Shown: positions 23,792-32,942 of the stretch, piece by piece
Layout: each line of letters begins with the position of its first letter
Numbering within the stretch: the first letter of the stretch is position 1
Origin: Phragmites australis
Taxonomy: Eukaryota; Streptophyta; Magnoliopsida; Poales; Poaceae
Length of the DNA stretch: 64,000 nucleotides
Reading direction: 5' to 3'
Assembly: GCF_958298935.1 (NCBI RefSeq)
Contig: NC_084925.1
Span: forward strand, 16,427,001 to 16,491,000
The notes under the pieces: generated by a model
The model's database searches: none
What the model was told of the DNA's origin: nothing
The model's input: only the letters and a program-made list of their open reading frames with translations
Position numbers and translations under genes: made by a program

Positions 23792-24108
23792 TTTTGTAGG
23801 TTAAGTTGGGGCTTGTTTTGGTTGATTTCGTTCCAGTGATATTTTTTGACAAAATGGCCTTGAAAATGGGTCACGAAAATGAGGATTTTACCAAACTTAT
23901 CACTAGAGCCAAACATACGGAGAACTCAACGGATGGTCCTCTTAGATGTCATAGGTCATGTTGGAGCTTGTTTCGGTTGTTTTCGCTCCAATGATATGTT
24001 TTTTCCAAACGACCCAAAAACAGGTCCAAAACATGAGGATTTGACCAAAGTTATTACCAGAGAAAAACAAAGCCACAACGCACTTGATTGTCCTCCTAGT
24101 GGCATAGG
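23792..24108 (+). repeat. 155-bp satellite, block 7 (two monomers)
   Basis: Exactly about two forward monomers between CRM insertions D and E. This is the last forward-oriented satellite; the next satellite, at 30,627, is reversed. Confidence 0.94.
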
Positions 24109-24495
24109 TGATAGCAGTCTTGGTCCCAATCTTTCGATGAGAGGGCTAGATTTTGATTTAGGTGGAGTAGACGTTGGCGATCTGACTACAACAGTCCAGG
24201 GCGTTGCGCCTTAGCAATTGATACACCAACTCTCGAAGTGTTATTGACCCTGCTGGATCATGATTAACCTGAGAACGAAGGTCTTTGTCCCTGCAAGCAA
24301 CTGAAGAGCAAGCAAGAACAAGATGAACAAGCAATTGAATTGCGAATATAGATGAAGGTTCCATTCTGAAAACACAATATGGTGGGGTTCTGAAGATGAG
24401 TAAACGGGCGATCTAGCCGACACGCGCTTTTACAAGAAAAACTAGCAGAAGCTAACTTAATCTATCAAAACCCACCACTTCTGCAGTGGTTGCTG

Positions 24496-24556
<61 letters not shown>

Positions 24557-25176
24557 GTTGGATGATCAAGAGGTGTTGTGGTCATACTCTTACCCTAGGA
24601 TGTGCCCCTCATGGGCTCTACTTGATCCAAGGCCCATCGAACCTAAATAAGGTGGTGTAGCACCTGTTTGCCAAAATAGACCCGGTTTTAAATTGACAAT
24701 ATCGATCGATTCGAGTTGAATTTGGAGAATAGGCCCAATCTGTTTGAAGTGGACTTGATAAGCTTTCCCTGAAGTTCTAGAACGTCCCAAATGGAGTCCG
24801 GATGAAGTTGGTATGGCCGAATTAAATTGACGCTGTCATGCAGCCAGATCCGAATCAAACTCGTGGATAGAACTGGATTTATGCACGGTAGCCTTCTGGT
24901 TATACTTGTGCTTGTATGGCTCTTCTCCCATGTTCCTAAGTATAATAATCATCACAATAATTTAGTAGCATCTAATCCTTAGAAACATTTGTATGGACAG
25001 CGAGGAACAAGTTCACTTGATAATTAAGTTGATGGGTGCGAGCTCGTGTAATTGATCCTTGAACAGGTATAACCAGTAGGTTTGGCATAACTGAAGGATC
25101 AACTTGTGTAACTGGACTTGTCGGATATGTATCCAAAGGAATCATGTACATATCTACAGAAGTGATGTTGTCATCA
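24109..25176 (-). repeat. 3' LTR of CRM element E
   Basis: 1,068 bp, from TGATGACAACATCAC (minus strand) to GACTGCTATCA. It encodes a polyprotein tail with GSITRARTHQLNYQVN (about 25,040). It is longer than the other CRM LTRs partly because of a 56-bp TA tract. Confidence 0.87.
24498..24553. repeat. (TA)28 tract at the TATA-box position of LTR E
   Basis: The flanks on the minus strand are CCCTTATAT...ATACCCAGCA. Element G has the same flanks around a normal box, CCCTTATATACCCAGCA (50,744-50,760). The microsatellite therefore appears to have grown from the promoter TATA box itself. Confidence 0.9.
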
Positions 25177-25188
25177 TCTCCCCTTCTT
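25177..25188 (-). other. Polypurine tract of CRM element E
   Basis: Minus strand AAGAAGGGGAGA immediately before the LTR start TGATGACAAC. Confidence 0.8.
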
Positions 25189-26097
25189 GTATTTGAGTCG
25201 TCCTCGACTCAAGATCATTTTCTTAACCTACTTATGGCTTCAAATCTGCAACATTGAAATTAGAAGAAACACCATATTCTACTGGTAGGTCAAGTTTATA
25301 AGCATTATCATTTATTTTCTCTAGAATCCTGACAGGGCCATCAGCACGAGGTATTAGTTTGGACTTGCACAAAATAGAAAAATGATCATTTCTCAAGTGT
25401 AACCAAACCAAGTCACTATGTCGAAAAGCAACCTACTTTCTTCCCTTACTACCCGCGATTTTATTCTTTTCATTCATATACTCAATGTTCTCTTTGGTTT
25501 GCTCATGTATTTCAACATCATATCAGCATGTTGTGTAGCAACAAAATTCAACTTCTCCGCAGGTGGAAGAGGTAACAAATCAATAGGAGCATGAGGCAGA
25601 AAACCATAAACAATCTTCAAAGGGAACATCTTTGTAGATAAAACCAATATGAGGGAAGCATTCTTCCCATATATATATATATATATATATATTTTTTAAA
25701 ATAGCCCTAGGCATGGTAGATAAAGTTCTATTCACCACTTCAGTTTGCCTATCAGTTTGGGGATAACAAGTAGTGAAAAATAAAAGTTTAGTCCCCAAAC
25801 TAGCCCATAATGTTCTCCAAAAGTGGCTAAGGAATTTAGTGCCACGATCTTAAACTATTGTATTTGGCACACCATGCAAGCAAACAATCTCGCGAAAGAA
25901 CAAATCAGAAACATGAGTAGCATCATCACTTATATGACAAGTTATGAAATGTACCATCTTAGAAAATCTATCCACAACAACAAAAATGATATCCCTCCCC
26001 TTTTTTGTCTACAGAAATATCCAAGTCTACAGAAATATCCAAGTCTACAGAAATATCTTCCCAAGGCACTCTAGGGATAGGCTAATGCATGTTTGCC
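25189..26097 (-). pseudogene. pol: Integrase fragment of CRM element E
   Basis: Minus strand. From the upstream end: a broken PIPRVPWEDIS-VD segment that opens the catalytic core (about 26,080-26,030), the core with [15 protein letters not shown] and [10 protein letters not shown] (25,798-25,730), then the linker and a degraded GPF-type region with HLRND-like and YG/EYG remnants (25,450-25,230). A (TA)12 tract at 25,669-25,692 translates as IYIYIYI between KN and WEEC, where other copies read KNLKLWEEC. Several stops and shifts are present. The upstream end is cut by insertion of F. Confidence 0.8.
25669..25692. repeat. (TA)12 tract inside integrase remnant of E
   Basis: Dinucleotide expansion in former coding sequence; in the old frame it reads as alternating Ile-Tyr. 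Confidence 0.9.
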
Positions 26098-26979
26098 TGA
26101 TCTTTCGAAGGTAATACGATAAGTCGATTGGTGGAGTTTCGACTTTGATGATTCAAAGGCTCCGAACAAAACAGATCGAGAACCCTCGCAACTACTACAC
26201 CACTACTCTGTGGTTATCAACCGTGTCAAGACACGGTTGACCTCGCCAAGAAGGCTTTTCCTGCAAGTGAATCGAGAACATAAGGTAGAATAGGTAGATG
26301 CAATCTGAATATTACTAATTATCAATGAAGTATTCGAGTTGAGAGTTCTACAAACCGAACAAGCGACAAAACTGTATAAAACAGAGTAATCTAAGAATAA
26401 CTTGAGCCTAAACTATGACGGCTATTATGTATATATAGGGGGGACATGAGGAGGTCTACCTAGGGTTATGCAGCCATGAAAAGAGGCATACACAACCTGG
26501 ACTCCAACCCCGACACGATTACAAGACCCAACTAGGTCCAAAACTGTGGCCCATCATCTTATTTTTTGACTCTGACTAAACTATAAGGAATAGTTGGTTG
26601 AGCTCATATCCATTGAAAAGGGCTCATCGTAAGCTTTCCAGAATATCCAAGATTGCCTAAAACGGACTTTGTATGAGGGAGTTATGTTCATTTTACTGAC
26701 GCGCTGTCCTGCGACTCAACCACGACCACGACTAGAGCTCAGCCTCGAGTCCAAGTAGACATGGCCTTCGAGGGGTGGCATCTAGGTAAGGTTGTGGTGC
26801 TTCTAAGGAATAAAACATCACAAGAATTTAGTAGAAATCTATCCAAGGAAGCACGAACAGCGAGAAACGAGTTCACCTGGTGGTCTAATTGTTGTGCACG
26901 TGCTCTTGTAATTGGACCTTGTATGATTTGAGGATTATTGACGGTATTGATTGTATCCGAAGGAGCCATGGGCTCATCA
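26098..26979 (-). repeat. 3' LTR of CRM element F
   Basis: 882 bp. The TATA-like CCTATATATACATA (26,426-26,439, minus) is about 545 bp from the LTR start. The first 241 bp in element orientation encode the polyprotein tail with GPITRARAQQLDHQVNSFLA. Confidence 0.87.
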
Positions 26980-26992
26980 TCCTCCCCCTCTT
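26980..26992 (-). other. Polypurine tract of CRM element F
   Basis: Minus strand AAGAGGGGGAGGA, identical to that of element B, abutting TGATGAGCCC. Confidence 0.85.
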
Positions 26993-27919
26993 GAATTGGA
27001 GTCGTCCTCGAGTCAAGCTCTTCTTCTTCTCCTAAGTAGGGCTTTAGATTTGAAATGTTAAATGTGAGACTAACCCTAAAATCTACAGGTAGGTCCAATT
27101 TGTATACATTGTCATTGATTTTCTCAATTATCTTAAATTGTCCATTAGCTCTAGACATCAATTTTGACTTTCTTACTTCTGGAAACCTATCCTTCCTCAA
27201 ATGCAACCAAATTAAATCACCCGGTTCAAATTTTATTTCCTTCCTATCTTTACTTCCAGCAATCCTATACTTTTCAGTCATACTCTCTATATTCTTTTTA
27301 GTGGTTTCATACAACTTAAAAATAAATTAGTATGTTTCTTAGCATCTAAATTAAGTCTTTCAAAAGTAGGCAAATGTAGTAAATCAATAGGAGCATGGGG
27401 ATTAAATCTATACACTACCTGGAACGGACTTACCTTGGTGATGGAGGGTACCGACCTATTGTAAGCAAATTCAGTATGTGGTAAAGACTCTTTCCACATC
27501 CTCAAATTCTTCTTTAGAACTGCTCGTAACATGGTCGATAATGTACAGTTGAGAACATCTGTTTGACCATCGGTTTGGAGATGACACGAGTAGAAAACAG
27601 CAACTTCGTCCCTAATTTATTCCAAAGTGATCTCCAAAAGTGACTAAAAACTTTGTGTCACGATCCGAGATGATAGTATTAGGCACTCCATATAGTCGAA
27701 TGAATTCCCTGAAAAATAAATCAGCTATATTTTTAGCATCATCGCTCTTATAGCAATATATCAATGTGCCATTTTAGAAAAATGATCCATAATTACAAAT
27801 ATGCTATCCCTTCCCCTCTTTGTCCTAGGCAATTCTAAAACAAAATCTATGGAAATATCCTCCCAAGGTGCACTAGGCACAAGAAGATGCATGTAAAGAC
27901 CATATGGATTTAAGCGAGA

Positions 27920-28007
27920 CTTAGCTTTATTGCAAGAGGTGCAACATGACACATAACGCTCGACTTAGCTTTATTGTAAGAGGTGCAACATGACACCTAA
28001 CGCTCGA
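27920..28007. repeat. 44-bp tandem duplication in integrase zinc domain of F
   Basis: Two copies (27,920-27,963 and 27,964-28,007) beginning CTTAGCTTTATTG and ending AACGCTCGA, with two differences. The corresponding sequence of element B has a single copy. At 44 bp it shifts the reading frame. Confidence 0.92.
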
Positions 28008-29990
28008 CTTCACGTCTCTTTTTTAGCCAAAAGAAATGAGAGACCAACACATCTTCAGTCTTCTTTGCTCCAAAATGTGCCATCAATCCTCCTCCATGCG
28101 CCTCCTGCAACAACAAAAGACAAACAGAGCTAGCTGGAATGCATAGCTTGTTAGCACGATAGAGCAATCTGTCATTCAGCACATATTTATTCCATGTTTT
28201 TCCTTCTTTACAATGTTCAATCAGTTCTTTAAAGTCTAAATCAGCAGCATATAAGTCCTTAATAGTCTTTAAACCAAAAATCTTATAATCAAGTTGAGAT
28301 AATATGGTATAACGCCTAGAAAACGCATCAACAATCACATTGTCTTTTCCTTTCTTATGTTTTATGACATATGGAAAAGACTCAATAAACTCTACTCATT
28401 TAGCATGTCGTTTATTCAGTTTAGCTTGACTTCTAATATGTTTCAGGGATTCATGATCAGAATGTATAACAAATTCTTTGGGCCATATATAATGTTTTCA
28501 AGTTTCAAGCACTTGAACTAAAGCACACAAATCCTTATCATAGGTAGAATAATTCAGACTTGGCCCACTTAATTTCTCGTTGAAATAAGAACATGTTTAC
28601 CTTCTTGAATTAGAACATCTCCAATTGCAATCCCACTAGCATTACATTCTAGTAAAAAGGTCTTACCAAAATCAGGGAGTTAGAGCAATAGAGCATGGGT
28701 GAGCTTCTCTTTCAACAACTTGAATATTTGTTCTTGTGCAGGTCCCCATTTGAAAACTACTCATTTCTTTGTCAACTCGTTCAATGGAGTAGCAATGGTG
28801 CTGAAATCCTGCACAAATCGCCGATAGAAACCCACAAGACCATGAAAGCTTCTCACTAGTGTAACAGTCTCAGTAGTTGGCCAGCTCTTTATGGCTTCAA
28901 TTTTTGCTTCATTCACCTCTATTCCCTGTGGAGTAACAACATAGCCAAAAAAAGAGACTCGATCCGTGCAGAAGGTGCACTTTTTGAGGTTACCAAACAA
29001 ACGTGCATCTCTTAAAGCATTAAAAATAGCACATAAGTGATCAAAGTGTTGTTCTTGTGTCTCGCTACAAATTAAGATATCATCAAAATATACCACCACA
29101 AAACTTCCAATGAAAGCATGTAAAACTTCATTCATCAATCGCATGAAAGTACTAGGTGCATTAGTTAACCCAAAAGGCATTACTAACCACTCATAGAAAT
29201 CAAACTTAGTTTTAAATGCAGTCTTCCATTCATCTCTAAGTTTTATTCTAATCTGGTGGTATCCACTTCGCAAGTCAATTTTAGTGAAAATTATAGAACC
29301 ACTCAACCCATCAAGCATATCATCTAACCTAGGGATAGGGTGACGATATCTTATAGTAATATTATTGATAGCTTTACAATAAATACACATACGCCAACTA
29401 CCGTCTTGCTTAGGAACCAAAAGAACGGGAATAACACAAGGCCTAAGACTTTCTTGTACATACCCACGGTCTAAAAGGTCTTGGACTTGTCGCTGAATTT
29501 CTTTAGTCTCTTCCGGGTTGGTCCTATATGCAGCACGGTTTGGCAAAATTACTCCTGGAATCAAATTAATTTGATGTTCAATCCCTCGAATAGGTGGTAA
29601 TCCTTGGGGTAACTCTGCAAGAAATACATCAACAAACTCCCGCAAAAAGGTTAGCAACAGCAGGAGGCAAAGAGCTAGATATATTCTCTAGTGAAACTAA
29701 AACATCTTTGCATATCAATGCATAGCATGGCAGCTCATTATCATAAATTTCAACAAGGTCAAATTTAATAGCAAGCATAACACACCCTTTTAGTCTAATT
29801 CTATCGGACTTAGAACTTGTTGCTTTCTCAAATTTTTGGGTGGAAAAACTTTTTCCGCTACTTGCTGATTTTCAAATTCATTCTCAAACTCTTTTATCTT
29901 AATTTCAGCTATCTCTTGTTCACATTTCACAATTTTAGCAGGGGTTAAAGGTAGAAAAGTTATTTTCTTTCCTTTATACATAAGGGTGTA

Positions 29991-30626
29991 CTTATTAGTT
30001 CTACCATGATGTGTTGCATCAGTATCAAACTCCTATGGTCATCCTAACAAAAATGAACATGCTTGCATGGGTACTACATTGAAATCATCATAATCATGGT
30101 ATGAACTAATAGAAAAATGCACCTTAGCTGTTTACATTACCTTCACCTTACCACTGTTGTTGAACCATTGAATATGACAAGGGTGAGGATGATTTCTTAT
30201 CGGCAAGGTAAGCTTCTTGATCATATCTCAACTTACCAAGTTGTTGCAGCTTCCTCCATCAATAATGACTCGAACACGATAATCCTTGACGATGAGGAAC
30301 AATTGAAACAAATTGTGGCATTGTAGCTGTTCCGCTTGCTCCATTTGAGTACTTAACACTCGCTACACAATGAGGGTTTGATAATCCTTCATGGTGGTGA
30401 CATCAAACACTTCCTCATGGTCGATATCCGTCTCACGACCATACTTATCACCTGTATGGTTAGCTGCAAGAGCATTTCATCCTCAACATTACTAGCACTT
30501 ACATATCCACCATCTTCTGTTACAATGTACGCTCGCTGACTTAGGCAATCCTTCATGACGTGGCCCATTCCCTTGCATCGGGCATACAATCCTGGTTGAT
30601 CGGCCTGTAGAAGCAACCAAAGAAGA
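29991..30626 (-). pseudogene. gag: Protease and 3' gag remnant of CRM element F
   Basis: Reading the minus strand: a damaged knuckle (GLYARCKGMGHVMKDC, about 30,550-30,600; the first cysteine pair is disrupted) followed by SQRAYIVTEDGGYVSASNVEDE, an acidic stretch, then a protease with a DGGSCNN motif near 30,265 and the LLG-P-EFD segment near 30,040. Stops interrupt it. The upstream end coincides with the satellite orientation junction. Confidence 0.8.
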
Positions 30627-31065
30627 CCATTTCCGAGCTGTTTTGATGAAAGTTATAAGTGGAGTGAAATCAACCAAAACAAGCTCCAACATGACCAACG
30701 ACACCAGGGAGAACCATCTTTTGTGTTCTCCATGTGTTTTCCATTGGTGATAACTTTGGTCAGATCCTTATGTTCGTGACCCGTTTTTGAGGCCATTTTG
30801 ATGAAAGTTATCACCAGACCGAAATCAACCAAAACAAGCTCCACATAATGTACGACACCTAGGAGGACCATTCAGTGCGTTCTGGCAAGTTTTGCTCCGG
30901 CGATAACATTGGTCAAATTCTCATATTCGGGACATATTTTTGAGTCTGTTTTGAAGAAAGTTATCACTGGAGCGAAATCAACTGATACAAGCTCGAACAT
31001 GATCTATGGCACCAGGGAGGACCATCCGGTGCATTGTTTTTTGGTATCGCTTTGGTAATAACTAT
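30627..31065 (-). repeat. 155-bp satellite, reverse orientation, block 8 (about 2.8 monomers)
   Basis: The same monomer as on the left but as the reverse complement (reads TTTTGATGAAAGTTAT..., CTCCAACATGACC, CCTAGGAGGACCATTC). It begins mid-monomer at the breakpoint with F (CCATTTCCGAGCTGTTTTGA). Confidence 0.93.
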
Positions 31066-31714
31066 TGGGGGTCATTGTTAAGGACCTAAGCCCCTGACGG
31101 CTGCTTTTGGGCCTTCAAGCTTCGGGGAAGCCACAATGTCCTAGAGCTATGCCTTCCACAGCCCCAGCTTTCGAAGCTTGGGTAGGCTTACCAAAGGCTA
31201 CGGGGTGAGTCATCAGGCCTCAAGAAAGATCTGCCAGAGGCGGAATGCCAGTCATCCTTCCGTTGCAAGGATGTGACCGCATTCCGTACCAAGGCTAGTG
31301 GATGCCATCCTGACATCATAACGCAAGTGGAGGACGCCGGATGTACGGGATAGTGTGGTGCCGGGCCATGTTTGGCGACCAGCCCTGCACCGACCCCAAG
31401 GCTGGTTCAACCCCGGCATTTGCCATGGTAGATATTATCTCCTGAGTAAGGTAAAAAGTAGTTTTACCGGGGCCTACACCATGTAATTTGGCCGGTCCTA
31501 GATATTTGTTAGTAGCAATAACTTGTACGCTACGCCAGGGGTAGCCCTATAAAATACAGGGCCATGGCCATCCGACCAAACCCCCCAATCTTTTCTACTA
31601 TCAATACATTAGCATTGCCCCCCTTCCTCTCAAACTTTGTCTCCAAGCTTGAGTCTCCTCCTAAGTAGAAACTCTCACCGTACTTGTTAGCGCATGACGA
31701 TCTCTTGCACAAAT
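31066..31714 (+). repeat. 5' LTR of Tat element I
   Basis: About 649 bp. It lacks about 41 bp present near the start of the 3' LTR (GATGACCCCTTGGCTCAG...). It preserves the site that is empty of element K: GAGTAAGGTAAAAAGTAG near 31,445. Confidence 0.85.
31546..31556 (+). promoter_or_regulatory. TATA box in 5' LTR of element I
   Basis: CCTATAAAATA, matched in the 3' LTR by CCTATAAATA at about 48,284-48,293. About 480 bp into the LTR. Confidence 0.65.
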
Positions 31715-31740
31715 AGCGCACCGTTCGTGGGGACTCGGAC
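31715..31740 (+). other. Probable primer-binding region of element I
   Basis: GCGCACCGTTCGTGGGGACT just after the LTR resembles the TGGCGCCGT-TGTGGGAA region that follows the 5' LTR in RIRE2/Grande-like Tat elements. The exact PBS is blurred by mutation. Confidence 0.45.
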
Positions 31741-31792
31741 ACAGAAGTGCGAGGATCCTCTACAAGATTACAACTCTCCCCTATAGGTCGAC

Positions 31793-32787
31793 ATGCAGAC
31801 TACGCCCTTCCTGGAGGGCTTTCGGACCCCGAAGCTACCTAAATTCAAGAGCGACTTGGACCCTGATGAGTTTGTCCGTTCCTACACCCTCGCCATAGAG
31901 GCCAATAGAGGGGGACTGGAAGGGGTAATCATATGTTGGTTCTAGGCACTAGACCCTGGTGCCATTCACGCCTGGTCCCAACTTCGAGACCTCTTTCATA
32001 GCAACTTCCAGGGCACCTTTGTCAAGCATGTGACCTCCGGAAGCCTGTTCACTATCAGGCAAGAACTGGATGAAACAATCCGGGACTACTTTCGAAGATT
32101 TTCCCAAATCAAGGCCCAGATTAGGGGCATATCGGACTCTTCGATCATCGATGCCACAACCTAGGGTCTGGCCGAAGGCCCCCTGTACGATCGGCTGAAC
32201 CGGCGTCCCATACGCACAGTGGAAGTCCTCATGAGCAAGTTCAACCCTGAGAAGTTACTGAGACTTCCTGTGTCGACCCTGAGAAGTCACATTCATAGCC
32301 AGGACCATCACGCGCCCCCTCCCCGAATGAAAAGGGGCTTCGAGGAGGCTCATACCGATGGGTACCAAAGGGGGTGGCAGCGACATCGCCGAAACATCAA
32401 CCAAGGCCACGGCGCTCTGAACCAAAACCGTCCTAGAAGGCGTGGCCAAGGACGCTCCTGGAGCCCTCCTAGAGTGAAATTGCGCCCCAAGCCGGTATCC
32501 CGTGGAGGAATCCTGGTGCACTTTACACAGAGCGGGACGAGGGCATAACACTGACAACTGCCGGACCCTCACAACCTTCCGACAGGAGTACCTTGGGAGG
32601 CAGGCAGTCTTCACCGCGACTGAGGGGGCCATCGATGAGCAACCCGAAGATCGCAGGCCAATAGCAAGTCGACAGGTTGATCATCTGGCCTTACAAAACC
32701 CTCTGCAGCTGGTCTTACCTCCTCCACCTCGATCATCTGTGAAGCGGGACAACGACGAAAGGCCTTGGGGCAAATAGGTCATCTTCG
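31793..32787 (+). pseudogene. gag: Decayed gag of Tat element I
   Basis: Begins ATGCAGACTACG at 31,793 (MQTTPFLEGFRTPKLPKF). The gag core follows (DPDEFVRSYTLAIEANRG, HAWSQLRDLFHSNFQGTF, QELDETIRDYFRRFSQIKAQ), then an R/P/G-rich stretch (about 32,330-32,500) and a degraded zinc-knuckle region (CTLHRAGRGHNTDNC, about 32,515). Stops occur after ICWF (about 31,945) and at IDATT* (about 32,163), and a frame change occurs near 32,300. Retrotrans_gag-type capsid protein of the Tat lineage by motif order. Confidence 0.8.
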
Positions 32788-32942
32788 CTATAACCGGCAG
32801 AGGGAGCTCTGGTTGCACTTCGAAGCAGTAGCGGTGAGACTATGCACGTGGGGCAAACCACATCGGAGCAACCAGCATCCATCAACAGGTCCCCAAATGG
32901 GCCGATGCCCCCACGACATCCACCTTCATTGACTCCAAAGGG

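Larger units (their letters stand above)
24109..26097 (-). mobile_element. Truncated CRM-type element E (3' LTR plus integrase part)
   Basis: Minus-strand element of which only the 3' LTR, polypurine tract and 3' end of pol remain. Left flank ATAGG (24104-24108) corresponds to monomer 21-25. At 26,098 element F is inserted into the integrase coding region. The rest of E (5' pol, gag, 5' LTR) does not reappear beyond F, so it was lost in the rearrangement that also truncated F. Confidence 0.85.
26739..29990 (-). pseudogene. pol: Decayed pol of CRM element F
   Basis: Minus strand: protease-RT linker; RT open from 29,657 to 28,761 ([29 protein letters not shown] with YFDD at about 29,079-29,090); RNase H remnant (28,700-28,560); connection domain; integrase zinc domain (28,090-27,900); catalytic core (27,950-27,550); GPF-type module ([20 protein letters not shown], about 27,200); CR-like tail ending at 26,739 inside the LTR. 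Lesions include a 44-bp tandem duplication at 27,920-28,007, several shifts at 27,540-27,770, and stops in RNase H. The long open RT segment is the best-preserved part. Confidence 0.88.
26098..30626 (-). mobile_element. Truncated CRM-type element F nested in E
   Basis: Minus-strand element: 3' LTR 26,098-26,979, polypurine tract, decayed pol, protease and the 3' part of gag. It stops abruptly at about 30,626, just 5' of the gag zinc knuckle, and joins reverse-oriented satellite. The 5' half of gag, the leader and the 5' LTR are missing. The LTR starts TGATGAGCCCATGGCTCC and ends AAAGATCA. Confidence 0.87.

Noticed and set aside
1..24108. CRISPR-like array (regular direct repeats).
   Set aside because: The 155-bp units are contiguous diverged monomers without repeat-spacer alternation, and the sequence is eukaryotic.
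1..24108. Satellite as rice CentO or maize CentC.
   Set aside because: Length fits, but from memory the sequence does not match either consensus beyond a short ATGAG...ACC.AAAGT stretch; I have not run a search.
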